Below are positions 42,878 through 51,665 of a stretch of 63,051 nucleotides of DNA, piece by piece (the first letter of the stretch is position 1; each line of letters starts with the position of its first letter). The translations under genes were made by a program, and so were the position numbers. Origin of the DNA: an uncultured Porphyromonadaceae bacterium (GTDB taxonomy: Bacteria; Bacteroidota; Bacteroidia; Bacteroidales; Muribaculaceae); contig UQGP01000009.1 in the NCBI GenBank assembly GCA_900540625.1, forward strand, positions 1-63,051, given 5' to 3'. Under the pieces are notes generated by a model that was not told where the DNA came from, did not search any database, and saw only the letters and a program-made list of their open reading frames with translations.

Positions 42878-43867
42878 TTACATGTCCCAAACGAGGTACA
42901 TCGCGCCCCAGGTGAATCCGGCGCCGAAGGCTGTCAGGATGATTTTGTCGCCTTTCTTGAGCGTGTGCTTGTATTCGTCCAGACAGATGGGTATGGATGC
43001 TGCGGAAGTATTGCCGCGGTACTGGATGTTGACCAGCACCTTATCCATGGGTATGCCGGCGCGCTGAGCCACGGCTTCGATGATGCGAAGGTTGGCCTGA
43101 TGCGGCACGATGTAGTCGATGTCGTCTACGCCGAGGTTGTTGCGCTTCATGATGTCCTGAGTGGAGGTCAGCATGTCGGTTACGGCATTTTTGTATACAT
43201 GGCGTCCGTCTTGGAACAGGAAGTGCCATTTCTTGTCCAGCGTTTCCTGAGTGGTGGGGTGTGCCGAGCCGCCGCCGAGCATTACGAGGTGTTCGAGGCC
43301 GCTGCCGTCTACGTGGAACAGTCCGTCAATGACGCCTGTATTGGGTTGGTCGGTGGGCTGAACCAGAGCGGCGGCTGCACCGTCGCCGAAGAGTGCGCAG
43401 GTCGAACGGTCTGTATAGTCTATCATCGAGGACATTTTCTCGGTGCAGACTACCAGCACGTTTTTGTATATACCGGAGCGAATGTACGCTGTGGCGTCTT
43501 GTAATGCCACGATAAATCCGGCGCATGCGGCCTGAATGTCGTAGGCGTATGCTCCGGTAAGTCCGGTGTGGTATGCGATGATGGATGCTGTCGAGGGGAA
43601 GCGATAGTCGGGGTTGGAGGTAGCGCAGATGAGCAGGTCGATGTCTTCGGCCTTGACCGAGGGCGTCTCGGCCAGAAGCTTGCTGACGGCCTTTATGCCC
43701 ATATACGATGATCCGGCGCCGTCTTTATGGAGTATGCGGCGCTCTTTGATGCCTACACGTGTGGTAATCCATTCGTCGTTGGTGTCGACCATCTTGGACA
43801 ACATTTCGTTGTCGAGGATGTCGTCCGGGACGTATGATGCCAGGGCTGAAATGCGTGCGTTAAACAT
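42878..43867 (-). CDS. fabH: 3-oxoacyl-ACP synthase III (FabH)
   Basis: A 329-residue condensing enzyme starting fatty-acid chains from an acyl-CoA and malonyl-ACP. The catalytic triad is visible: Cys in IQAACAGFI, His in VPHQANLRI, Asn in GNTSAASIP. Other hallmarks are NDEWITTRVGIKERR and TDRSTCALFGDGA. It follows rpmF and yceD as in many bacteria, but plsX is missing from the usual rpmF-plsX-fabH order. Confidence 0.95.
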   Translation of the reverse strand: MFNARISALASYVPDDILDNEMLSKMVDTNDEWITTRVGIKERRILHKDGAGSSYMGIKAVSKLLAETPSVKAEDIDLLICATSNPDYRFPSTASIIAYHTGLTGAYAYDIQAACAGFIVALQDATAYIRSGIYKNVLVVCTEKMSSMIDYTDRSTCALFGDGAAAALVQPTDQPNTGVIDGLFHVDGSGLEHLVMLGGGSAHPTTQETLDKKWHFLFQDGRHVYKNAVTDMLTSTQDIMKRNNLGVDDIDYIVPHQANLRIIEAVAQRAGIPMDKVLVNIQYRGNTSAASIPICLDEYKHTLKKGDKIILTAFGAGFTWGAMYLVWDM

Positions 43868-43919
43868 AGGTGTGTTGTAATAGAATGTGTGGCTTGTGTT
43901 AAGTCTATAGACTACGCTC

Positions 43920-43959
43920 CCACGGCATCGGCGCGTCGTGTATCTCGCCGATGCTGTGG
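43920..43959 (-). repeat. Strong hairpin between rpmF and fabH
   Basis: A 14-bp stem (one G-U pair) joins CCACGGCATCGGCG 43920-43933 to CGCCGATGCTGTGG 43946-43959 with a 12-nt loop. It lies in the 214-bp gap between two genes expected to be co-transcribed. No T-run is present on either strand. It could protect or process the mRNA ends. Confidence 0.6.
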
Positions 43960-44081
43960 CAGTGTGATTGCCCTTGCCGTGGCATATTGCCTGCCGGTGT
44001 TGTGGGCCTCATGCGTAGCCATTACCGTGGCCGGAAGTTGTGTCGCCTGGCTGTGGCGGACGGTTTGAAGCTCGTCCGGCT

Positions 44082-44267
44082 TTAGCCGACTACCTCTTCC
44101 TTGGCTATGGCCTGCTGTCCGCGGTAGTAGCCGCATTCGCATACGGTGTGGTATACGTGCCATGCACCGCAGTTGGGGCAGAGTGCCAATGTGGGTTCGA
44201 TAGCCTTGTCGTGTGTACGGCGTTTGGCTGTGCGGGTCTTGGATTGTTTGCGTTTAGGATGTGCCAT
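44082..44267 (-). CDS. rpmF: 50S ribosomal protein L32
   Basis: A 61-residue basic ribosomal protein. The N-terminus MAHPKRKQSKTRTAKRR is characteristic. Cysteines in LCPNCGAWH and VCECGYY form a zinc-ribbon-like site, so this is the zinc-binding form. It follows yceD, the usual partner. Confidence 0.96.
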   Translation of the reverse strand: MAHPKRKQSKTRTAKRRTHDKAIEPTLALCPNCGAWHVYHTVCECGYYRGQQAIAKEEVVG

Positions 44268-44345
44268 TTTATTTTATGTGCTTTGATTGTTTTTGTGTGG
44301 AATATATTGTTGTCTTCGATCCCGAGGTCTTGGACCTGTTCGGGG

Positions 44346-44903
44346 TCAATCTTGTGTCTTGAAGTTTTTGAGCGCGTCCCACCGCGGGTCGTTGGGCGTA
44401 TCGGCGCCTTCGGTGTCTTGGGGGCCTTGCTCTTGGCTGTCTTGCAGGTCGATGACGCGGTGTTGATTGAGAATGTCGCTCATAGCGCTGTTGCACTGTC
44501 CGTCGGCGTGCATGTGCTGTATGGGGATGTCCAGCATCACCGTATCATAAAGCATGTGCGCGATGTCCAGGTCGCTGTCGCTGCGCGGCACTTCTATCAG
44601 GGCCTCGTCTTCGTCGTTGTAGCGGTCGCCGTACTTGGCTGCGATGTGGTATTCGGCGTCGATGCTCTCTTGCATATCGTCCAAACAGCGGTCGCAGGGT
44701 ATGGTTACCTCTCCGGTGCAGCGCATGTCTATCTCGTAGACGTCGCCGGTGTATTCCACCGTGACTTCGGCAAGGATATCGCCATCACGCACATCCGTAC
44801 TTTCCATCTGCTCAAAGAAGTCCTTTGTCAGACGGAAGCTGAATTTGTGTGTGCCTATCACTAAGGGCCTTAGTGGTAGCTTGTATTCGGCGAGAGTACC
44901 CAT
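44346..44903 (-). CDS. yceD: YceD/DUF177 family protein
   Basis: A 185-residue protein of the DUF177 family, which is linked to 23S rRNA and ribosome biogenesis and is almost always found next to rpmF. The metal-site-like motif CTGEVTIPCDRCLDDM holds the conserved cysteines. The C-terminus keeps the family ending (DPRWDALKNF). It is first in the operon with rpmF and fabH. Confidence 0.9.
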   Translation of the reverse strand: MGTLAEYKLPLRPLVIGTHKFSFRLTKDFFEQMESTDVRDGDILAEVTVEYTGDVYEIDMRCTGEVTIPCDRCLDDMQESIDAEYHIAAKYGDRYNDEDEALIEVPRSDSDLDIAHMLYDTVMLDIPIQHMHADGQCNSAMSDILNQHRVIDLQDSQEQGPQDTEGADTPNDPRWDALKNFKTQD

Positions 44904-44933
44904 TGTCGTTTAAGTCGGGTGGGAAAAACTGTG

Positions 44934-44941
44934 CAAAGTTA
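44934..44941 (-). promoter_or_regulatory. Promoter of the yceD-rpmF-fabH run
   Basis: On the minus strand this reads TAACTTTG, about 30 bp upstream of the yceD ATG. Confidence 0.55.
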
Positions 44942-45081
44942 GACAAAAACTTCCAAACCGCCAACTTTTTACGCGTACTAAAACGGCTTTGCCCGCGTTT
45001 TAGGCTTTTGCCGGGCTTTACGGGGCGTTTTCGGCGGCTTTTTGCGTTGTCGATGGCGGCGGATTCGGGGTTGTTCGGCTC

Positions 45082-46494
45082 TTATGATTGGCCCTCGTTT
45101 CGGCCTTCTTCGGGACGGGGCTTTTTGCCGCTGTTGTGCTTGTAGGACTTTTTGCTGCGCTTCTTTGCGCTATCGTTGTTGTCGCTATTGCGGTTGGCGT
45201 TTTGGGCGCTCTTGTTTTCTGTCTGCTTTCCTTTGTGTCCCGACGGCTTGGTGTTGCGCGGTTTGCCTGCGCCGGAGCCTCGCTTGTTCGAGCCCCGGCT
45301 GTTTGAACCGTGACCGTGGCGCGTGTCTAAGCGGCGTTCGGGGTGATACTCGGGCGCTTCGCCGTACTCGGGCGCGACGAGCTCTTTGCGCACGGGCTTG
45401 CCGAGAAATTTCTCGATTTGGCCGAAGCGGAACTGGTCCATAGTGCTGACCATAGTGATGGCGCGGCCTTGGCTGCCGGCGCGTGCGGTACGTCCGATGC
45501 GGTGAACGTAGTCTTCGGCTTCGTAGGGTACGTCATAATTGACGACCATAGTGATGTCGTCGATATCGATGCCGCGTGCCACGATGTCCGTGGCCACGAG
45601 TATGTCGATTTTGCCGGCGCGAAATCCGAGCATAACTTCGTCGCGTTCCTTTTGGTCGAGGTCGCTATGTATTTGTGCTACATTGAGATGAGCCTGACGT
45701 AACTGGCGCGTGAGGTCTTTGACTTTAAGCTTGGATGAGGCGAAGATGATGACGCGTTTGGCTCCTCCGTCTTTGCGCAACAAGTCCAGAAGTATTGGGG
45801 TCTTTTGGCGCTCGTGACAGATATATGCGCTTTGGTCGATGCCGTCGGCGGGGCGCGATACGGCAATCTTGACTTCTGCGGGATCGTTGAGAATTTCTTC
45901 GGCCAGTTTCTTGATTTTGGGTGGCATAGTGGCGCTGAACATCAGGGTCTGACGCTCCTTGGGTAGGCAGCGTACAATCTGCATGATGTCGTCGTAAAAT
46001 CCCATATCGAGCATTCGGTCGGCTTCGTCGAGCACGAAGAAGGACACTCGGCTCAGGTCGATAGTGCCCATTTGCATGTGTGCAAGCAGCCGTCCCGGGG
46101 TGGCGATAACGACATCTGCGCCGGCATGCATACTATTCTGTTGACGGGCAAAAGTCGGACCGTCGGTACCGCCGTAAACGGCTATTGAGCTGACCGGCAG
46201 GTAATAGGCCATACCTTCCATTTGACGGTCGATTTGCTGCGCCAATTCGCGTGTGGGGGCCATGACTATGCAATTGATGGCGTCGGTGGGCGCTCCGTCG
46301 GTGTATAGACGGCTGATGATGGGCAGCAGGTATGCTGCGGTCTTGCCGGTGCCGGTTTGTGCGACGGCTATGAGGTCGCGCCCTTGCAGGATGTAGGGTA
46401 TGGATTGCTCTTGTATGGGCGTACATTCCTCGAAGTTCATGTCGTAGAGTGCGTCAAGGACTTCGTCGCTGAGGTCTAATTGCTCAAAGGTCAT
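45082..46494 (-). CDS. DEAD-box RNA helicase, RhlE-like
   Basis: A 470-residue ATP-dependent RNA helicase. The Q-motif region (FEECTPIQEQSIPYIL), motif I (AQTGTGKTAAY), motif II (DEADRMLD), motif III (SAT), motif V (VATDIVARGIDI) and motif VI (HRIGRTARAG) appear in order through about residue 370. The remaining 100 residues are a low-complexity basic tail rich in Gly, Ser, Asn and Lys, probably binding RNA. Of the subfamilies it is closest to RhlE, which usually assists ribosome assembly or mRNA turnover. Confidence 0.93.
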   Translation of the reverse strand: MTFEQLDLSDEVLDALYDMNFEECTPIQEQSIPYILQGRDLIAVAQTGTGKTAAYLLPIISRLYTDGAPTDAINCIVMAPTRELAQQIDRQMEGMAYYLPVSSIAVYGGTDGPTFARQQNSMHAGADVVIATPGRLLAHMQMGTIDLSRVSFFVLDEADRMLDMGFYDDIMQIVRCLPKERQTLMFSATMPPKIKKLAEEILNDPAEVKIAVSRPADGIDQSAYICHERQKTPILLDLLRKDGGAKRVIIFASSKLKVKDLTRQLRQAHLNVAQIHSDLDQKERDEVMLGFRAGKIDILVATDIVARGIDIDDITMVVNYDVPYEAEDYVHRIGRTARAGSQGRAITMVSTMDQFRFGQIEKFLGKPVRKELVAPEYGEAPEYHPERRLDTRHGHGSNSRGSNKRGSGAGKPRNTKPSGHKGKQTENKSAQNANRNSDNNDSAKKRSKKSYKHNSGKKPRPEEGRNEGQS

Positions 46495-46539
46495 ATCGTG
46501 TTCTGTTATTTCTTTTTGTCGTTGTGCGATGCGCGGATG

Positions 46540-48081
46540 TTATGCTATGGTTCCGCCGGGTCTCATATTGCGCAATCGCCTGAATTCCATAATTATCAGG
46601 ATAACGGTGACGGCGGTGGCAAAGAGGTCGGCAATGGGGAAGGAGTACCATACGCCGTTCAGTCCCCAAAGCCCGGGCATGATGATAAGTAGCGGTATGA
46701 GGAAGAGAACCTGACGCGAGAGCCCCAGAAATATGGATTTGCCGACACGCCCGATGCTTTGGAAAAAGTTGGTGGACACAATCTGAAATCCTACGAAGAC
46801 AAACGCCAGCAGGGCGATGCTAAGGCCGTGTGCGGTGGTGTTGACCAAATCTGTGTCCGTAGTGAATATTGAGGCAATGGTATCGGGGATAAAGAATGCT
46901 CCGCACCACCCGAGGATACTGAGTATGGTCGCGGCGACCAATGTCAGCATATATGCGCGACGCAAGCGGTGGAGTTTGCCCGCGCCGTAATTGTAGCCTA
47001 CCACGGGTTGCATACCTTGGCAGATGCCGATGATAATCATTGTAATCAGCGACGCGTAGGTGGAGAATATGCCGGCAGCGCCGACGGCATTGTCGCCGCC
47101 ATAAGCATACATAGTATTGTTTATCAGGAAATTGATGAGCGATGCGGCGGCGTTTACCAGCGATGGGGCGGCGCCGATGCCGATGATGCTGATGACCACT
47201 GCGCGGCGCAGGCGGTAGGTGCCGCGAGTGAAGTGGAGATTGCTGCGTCGGTCAAAGAAGTGCCATAATACAAATACCAAGGTGCTGGCCATAGCCAGGT
47301 CCGTAGCCAGGGCGGCACCGCGTATGCCCATGTCGAGTCCGAAGATGAATATGGGTGCGAGTATGGCGTTGGCCACAGCACTGAGTATCATAGTCATCAT
47401 TGCACGACGCGGATACCCGGAAGCGCGTTGGATGTTGTTGAGCGAGAAACTGAGATTCATCAACAGCATACCCGGAAGCAGCACCGACAAAAAGTCGTGC
47501 GCATAGGGGAGTGTGCGGTCGCTGGCCCCGAAAGCGCGAAGCAGCGGGTCCAGGAATACCGCGAAGGCGGTGATGTAAATAGTGGCGAATATCAACAGCA
47601 TCACCACCGAGTTGCCTAATATAGTCTGCGCTTCGCGTAAACGCTTGGCTCCAAGCATTATGGATACGCGTGCCGAGGCGCCTGCGCCTACGAGTACGCC
47701 GAGCGCCGTGGCCAAGTTCATCAACGGGAATGTAATTGCCAGGCCGGAGATGGCGTCCGGACCGACACCGCGTCCGATGAATATGCGGTCGATGACGTTG
47801 TATAGCGATACGACCACCATTCCGGCAACGGCGGGAACGCTGTATTGCCAGAGCAATGCACCTACGGGACGTGTGGCGAGGCTGTTGAGTCCTGCGGCGT
47901 TAGCGCTTTCGGCGCTCTTGTCGGTGTCACCTTCGGCTGTGCGCTCGGCTTCGGCGACATCGTGGGCTTCGGTGGCACTGATTGTGCTGCTGTCGCCGTT
48001 GATGCTGTCGTGATTGTCTTCGCCGGTGCTTTTGTGCCGGGCGCTATCGGTGGTGTGTTTTGTCTGTTGTTTTGCGGACAT
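46540..48081 (-). CDS. MATE-family efflux transporter
   Basis: A 513-residue exporter with twelve membrane helices in two bundles (from about residue 75). It exports drugs or metabolites with Na+ or H+. The family signatures include ISGLAITFPLMNLATALGVLVGAGAS and the second-half FFQSIGRVGKSIFLGLSRQ. An N-terminal extension of about 70 polar residues, rich in Ser, Thr, Asp and Glu, is unusual; no other ATG is available to trim it. The substrate is unknown. Confidence 0.9.
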   Translation of the reverse strand: MSAKQQTKHTTDSARHKSTGEDNHDSINGDSSTISATEAHDVAEAERTAEGDTDKSAESANAAGLNSLATRPVGALLWQYSVPAVAGMVVVSLYNVIDRIFIGRGVGPDAISGLAITFPLMNLATALGVLVGAGASARVSIMLGAKRLREAQTILGNSVVMLLIFATIYITAFAVFLDPLLRAFGASDRTLPYAHDFLSVLLPGMLLMNLSFSLNNIQRASGYPRRAMMTMILSAVANAILAPIFIFGLDMGIRGAALATDLAMASTLVFVLWHFFDRRSNLHFTRGTYRLRRAVVISIIGIGAAPSLVNAAASLINFLINNTMYAYGGDNAVGAAGIFSTYASLITMIIIGICQGMQPVVGYNYGAGKLHRLRRAYMLTLVAATILSILGWCGAFFIPDTIASIFTTDTDLVNTTAHGLSIALLAFVFVGFQIVSTNFFQSIGRVGKSIFLGLSRQVLFLIPLLIIMPGLWGLNGVWYSFPIADLFATAVTVILIIMEFRRLRNMRPGGTIA

Positions 48082-48118
48082 TGGGGTTGACGCTTCTTGA
48101 AATCCGTGTATTATGCAA

Positions 48119-48152
48119 CGGACAGCGTTCCCATGATAGGGAGCACTGTCCG
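48119..48152 (-). terminator. Terminator-like hairpin after the TPR gene
   Basis: CGGACAG (48119-48125) and TCCC (48129-48132) pair with GGGA (48139-48142) and CTGTCCG (48146-48152), with one C-A mismatch and one G-U pair. There is a 6-nt loop and only a weak T-rich tail on the minus strand. Confidence 0.55.
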
Positions 48153-48199
48153 CGATTGGTTATGGATAGAGAATTTGCGTCAGGAGGCTCGGCGCTGTA

Positions 48200-48850
48200 T
48201 TATTTTCCGGCGCGGACGCGTGCGCGTTCAACGTATTTGTCGATGTTGAAGCCTGCCTGCTGTACGTAAGCCTGGTAGTCGGTGCGGATGGTGTTGTAGC
48301 ACTCATACTCCTTGGCATAGTTCTTTTGTTGAGCGTAGATGTTGGCCATCTTGATAAGGATGAACGGCGTAATTGTGGGGTTGCCGTCGGCCTTGCTTAC
48401 AGCGTTTTCGTATTCGCTGATGGCATCGTCAAGTTTATTGAGGTTGGCGTAGCAGTCGCCTTTGAGGCTGTAAACTCCGGCGCCGATGATTTCGCTGCTT
48501 ACCGAGGTCTTGTCGAGATATTCGATGGCTTTGACGTAGTTGGAATCGTTGTAAGCGCGGATAGCGACCATAAGCTGTGCGCGCTCGTTGGCGGCTGTGC
48601 TGCCGTCATCGGCAATCTTCTGATACATTGCGGAGCGGATGCTGTCGTTGGTTTCGATGTCGGCCAGACCGATGGCATCGTTGGCTTTGCTGACGGCGTT
48701 GGAGTGCAGGAAGTACACTGCTCCGGCAATCACGAGGACTACTAAGATGGCGATGGACGAGAAAATGAAGATTTTCTTGTTGCGTTGCGCGCGGGCCTGT
48801 TCGCGGGCTTCCTGCTGCGCTTCGGGGGTGTTAAATGTCTTGTTTTCCAT
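48200..48850 (-). CDS. Membrane-anchored TPR protein, YfgM-like
   Basis: A 216-residue protein. After a charged N-terminus a single membrane helix (IFIFSSIAILVVLVIAGAVYF, about 26-47) anchors it. The outer domain of about 165 residues is helical and carries two to three TPR-like units (AIEYLDKTSV, AISEYENAVSKA, YAKEYECYNTIR). The architecture matches YfgM-type envelope chaperone partners. It has its own promoter. Confidence 0.78.
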   Translation of the reverse strand: MENKTFNTPEAQQEAREQARAQRNKKIFIFSSIAILVVLVIAGAVYFLHSNAVSKANDAIGLADIETNDSIRSAMYQKIADDGSTAANERAQLMVAIRAYNDSNYVKAIEYLDKTSVSSEIIGAGVYSLKGDCYANLNKLDDAISEYENAVSKADGNPTITPFILIKMANIYAQQKNYAKEYECYNTIRTDYQAYVQQAGFNIDKYVERARVRAGK

Positions 48851-48948
48851 TATTTAGTGTATCTTTTTTGCTTTGTTCGATGTAGCGTCTCGGCCTCGAA
48901 CTATATGCCGATGCCGATGCTGCCGGAGGCTGCTACGCTTCCGAAGTG

Positions 48949-48956
48949 CAAAGTTA
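48949..48956 (-). promoter_or_regulatory. Promoter of the TPR gene
   Basis: Minus-strand TAACTTTG, with TTGG 22 bp further upstream. The leader is about 90 nt. Confidence 0.55.
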
Positions 48957-49051
48957 CTGTTTTTTCGCCGAATACGCCAACTTTTTGAGCATGTATTTTT
49001 GCTCCGACTTTTTGCGTGGTTGTGACGGTCGTCTGCGGCACTGCCGCGCTC

Positions 49052-49087
49052 AAAAAAAAGGTGGCATATCGCTGAGGATATGCCATC
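49052..49087 (-). terminator. Intrinsic terminator of the small beta-barrel gene
   Basis: An 11-bp stem pairs 49060-49070 with 49077-49087, with a 6-nt loop. On the minus strand it is followed by eight T (49052-49059), a strong intrinsic terminator. Confidence 0.9.
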
Positions 49088-49119
49088 TTTGTGTACGGCT
49101 ATGTGCCGTGTATGTTTTT

Positions 49120-49593
49120 TTAGAAGCGGTAGGTGAGACCTACGGAGATGACGCCTTGGTCGAAGTCGCTTACCAGTTGGTATTTGCCTTCGAATCCGAT
49201 GGTGAGTTTGGAGTCGATGTCGTACTCGAGGCCGCCACCGAAGTTGCCGCCGACGCGTGTTTCGCTGTCTGCGCCGTCGACGTCAACCATGTAGTGACCT
49301 ACGGTGAGACCTACCAGGGGATAGATGTGGAAGTCTTTGGTGATGTTTACCAGATAGTGGACGTTGGCGTTGAAGTCAAACATCGACACTTTGTCGTTCT
49401 GGAAGAAGTAGTTGAAGGATGCTTCGCCGCGGAAGCTGTTGGTGAAGAAGTGCTGAGCCTTGATGCCGAGGCCGACGGATTGAGTCACTTGTGTGTCGTA
49501 AAGAAGGTTTACACCGATGGTGTTAGAGCCTTTTTGCGCATAAGCGCATACGCCGAGAACAGCGCAGAATACGGTCAATAATAATTTCTTCAT
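49120..49593 (-). CDS. Small outer-membrane beta-barrel protein
   Basis: A 157-residue protein with a signal peptide (about 1-19, ending CAYAQ). The mature part alternates polar and hydrophobic residues in about eight strands and ends in LTYRF, the C-terminal aromatic signature of barrel proteins. Family: OmpX/OmpA-like eight-stranded barrels. It is flanked by its own promoter and a strong terminator, so it is a single-gene unit. No loop motif indicates a ligand. Confidence 0.85.
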   Translation of the reverse strand: MKKLLLTVFCAVLGVCAYAQKGSNTIGVNLLYDTQVTQSVGLGIKAQHFFTNSFRGEASFNYFFQNDKVSMFDFNANVHYLVNITKDFHIYPLVGLTVGHYMVDVDGADSETRVGGNFGGGLEYDIDSKLTIGFEGKYQLVSDFDQGVISVGLTYRF

Positions 49594-49655
49594 AAGTGAT
49601 TTAGTGTTAGATTTGGATACTCGTTATTAAGAGTATACCGCTGTGTGCGGCGGTG

Positions 49656-49663
49656 CAAAGTTA
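49656..49663 (-). promoter_or_regulatory. Promoter of the small beta-barrel gene
   Basis: Minus-strand TAACTTTG about 60 bp upstream of the ATG. The -33 element is not clear. The rest of the gap to aroC (49664-49822) shows nothing of note. Confidence 0.55.
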
Positions 49664-49822
49664 TGTTTTTTTTGTGATTTTTTGCGTTGTACGATGATCT
49701 TTTTTGTGCCGTGTGCCGGACATTGCTTCCAATTTCGGTCCGAAAAACCGTGACTTGTAAAGCGTAAAATGTTGGGGAACAGCTATCGTAACCGTTCGTT
49801 CTTTCTGTGAACTATCGGGCTG

Positions 49823-50941
49823 TCAGATTCGTGATGCACGATTGCGTAGCAGTGCGCCGAATGCCGTGATGGCGGCCATAGCCTCGACGATGGGCACGGC
49901 GCGTGGCACTACGCAAGGGTCGTGACGTCCGTGAACTTCGAGGGTGACGGCGCGATGCTCGCTGTCTACGGTCTGCACCGGGCGCAGTAGCGTAGCTACG
50001 GGCTTGAAAGCCACGCGCATCACGATAGGCTCGCCGTTTGAGATGCCGCCTTGTATGCCGCCCGAATTGTTGGCTGCGGCGGCTATGCCGCGTGGGTCGT
50101 CCGGCGCCGGCATCCAGTTGTCGATGACTTGAGAGCCCTGATGTGCGGCACCTTCAAATCCCATTCCGTATTCGAAGCCCTTGGCTGCGGGTATGCTCAT
50201 CATAGCTTCGGCGAGTAGCGCTTGCAGTTTTCCGGCTACGGGGTCGCCAATACCTGCCGGCATTCCGGTGATGACACATTCGATGGTTCCGCCGAGTGTG
50301 TCGCCATGGTCCTTGGCGTCGAGTATGGCTGCTTCCATGGCAGCGGCCGCCGTTGCGTCCGGGCATCGTACGGCGTTGGCCTCTATTGATGAGGGCGTTG
50401 CAGCCATCGGGTCGATATTTGCACTTATGCCTCCTATGGCTCGAGTGTATGCACGTACGTCTATGCCGTAGGCGGCCATAGCCTGCATAGCCAGGGCTCC
50501 GGCGACGATGCGTGCGGCTGTCTCGCGGGCACTGGCACGGCCGCCGCCGCGATGGTCGCGTATGCCGTACTTGGCTTGATAGGTAAAGTCGGCATGCCCC
50601 GGGCGGTAGGTGTTGCGCAGGCTCTCGTAGTCGTGCGAGTGCTGTGACGTGTTGGGTATTACAAATCCTATGGGAGTGCCGAGGGTAACGTAATCGGGTG
50701 TGCCCGAAGTACCTGCGCACACGTTTGCATCAATGATACCCGAAAGAATTTGCACCTTATCAGGCTCGTTGCGAGCCGTGGTCAGTGCCGATTGTCCCGG
50801 ACGGCGACGATTCAAAGCCGCTTGCAGTCGGTCGAGGTCGATGTGTACTCCGGCGGGCATGCCGTCGATGACGCCGCCTATGGCCGGGCCATGGCTTTCG
50901 CCGAAGGATGTCAGGGTGTATGTCGTGCCAAAGGTGTTCAT
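49823..50941 (-). CDS. aroC: Chorismate synthase
   Basis: A 372-residue enzyme converting EPSP to chorismate with reduced FMN, the last step of the shikimate pathway. The conserved blocks FGESHGPAIGGVIDGMP, YRPGHADFTYQAKYGIRDHRGGGRASARETAARI and GGISNGEPIV-like segments are all present. It is followed after only one base by ybaK on the same strand. Confidence 0.95.
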   Translation of the reverse strand: MNTFGTTYTLTSFGESHGPAIGGVIDGMPAGVHIDLDRLQAALNRRRPGQSALTTARNEPDKVQILSGIIDANVCAGTSGTPDYVTLGTPIGFVIPNTSQHSHDYESLRNTYRPGHADFTYQAKYGIRDHRGGGRASARETAARIVAGALAMQAMAAYGIDVRAYTRAIGGISANIDPMAATPSSIEANAVRCPDATAAAAMEAAILDAKDHGDTLGGTIECVITGMPAGIGDPVAGKLQALLAEAMMSIPAAKGFEYGMGFEGAAHQGSQVIDNWMPAPDDPRGIAAAANNSGGIQGGISNGEPIVMRVAFKPVATLLRPVQTVDSEHRAVTLEVHGRHDPCVVPRAVPIVEAMAAITAFGALLRNRASRI

Positions 50942-50942
50942 A

Positions 50943-51437
50943 TCATTCTTTGATGAGGTCGGTGACGGTGGCGGAAGAGGCTGTCACGATGTCGGCCGGG
51001 GCGATGCATAACTGGAGCCCGCGGACGCCGGCGCTCACGTATACCGAGTCAAAATCGTTTACGGTGCTGTGTATCAGTGTAGGTAGAGCCTTCTTCATGC
51101 CGATGGGCGAGCATCCTCCGCGGATGTATCCGGTGAGTGGCAGCAATTTGCGCATAGGTATAAGGTCGGCTTTTTTGTCGCCTATGGCTCGAGCGGCTTT
51201 CTTGAGGTCGACCTCGGCATCGCCGGGTACGACGCATACAAACAGGCCGCAACGTTCGCCTCGCAGCACAAGGGTCTTGAATACCCGGCGAATGTCCTCG
51301 CCGAGGCACTCGGCCACGTGCGTTGCTTCGAGATGTTCTTCGTCGACGGGGTAAGGTACGAGTGAGTATTCTATGCCGGCGGCATCAAGCAGCCTTGCGG
51401 CATTGGTCTTATTGGATGCAGCGTGCTTCTTGGACAT
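50943..51437 (-). CDS. ybaK: Cys-tRNA(Pro)/Cys-tRNA deacylase, YbaK type
   Basis: A 164-residue trans-editing enzyme that hydrolyses misacylated Cys-tRNA(Pro). The YbaK fold is evident from KTLVLRGERCGLFVCVVPGDAEVDLKK, with the essential lysine in its KTL segment, and RGGCSPIGMKKALPT. It lies directly upstream of aroC in transcription order and downstream of xseB. Confidence 0.92.
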   Translation of the reverse strand: MSKKHAASNKTNAARLLDAAGIEYSLVPYPVDEEHLEATHVAECLGEDIRRVFKTLVLRGERCGLFVCVVPGDAEVDLKKAARAIGDKKADLIPMRKLLPLTGYIRGGCSPIGMKKALPTLIHSTVNDFDSVYVSAGVRGLQLCIAPADIVTASSATVTDLIKE

Positions 51438-51440
51438 GGC

Positions 51441-51665
51441 TCAGTCTTGTTCGGGAGTTTCGCGTATATCGTCCAATATGGTGTCCAGCTCACGGCTGAC
51501 TGTGGTCAGGCGACTGCGGCAATATTTGAGCAGGAAGGCACCGCGGCGAGTCTTGGCGACCATAGTGTCGATATCGCAGTCAGGGTCTTGCAGCGAAGCA
51601 ATGATTTCTTCGAGTTCGGTGATGGCCTCGACGTACGTCTTGGGGGTATTTTCGTTATTATCCAT
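51441..51665 (-). CDS. xseB: Exonuclease VII small subunit
   Basis: A 74-residue helical protein that packs with XseA in exonuclease VII, which degrades single-stranded DNA. TYVEAITELEEIIASLQDPDCDID is the family pattern. Its start overlaps the end of xseA by eight bases, implying coupled translation. Confidence 0.9.
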   Translation of the reverse strand: MDNNENTPKTYVEAITELEEIIASLQDPDCDIDTMVAKTRRGAFLLKYCRSRLTTVSRELDTILDDIRETPEQD

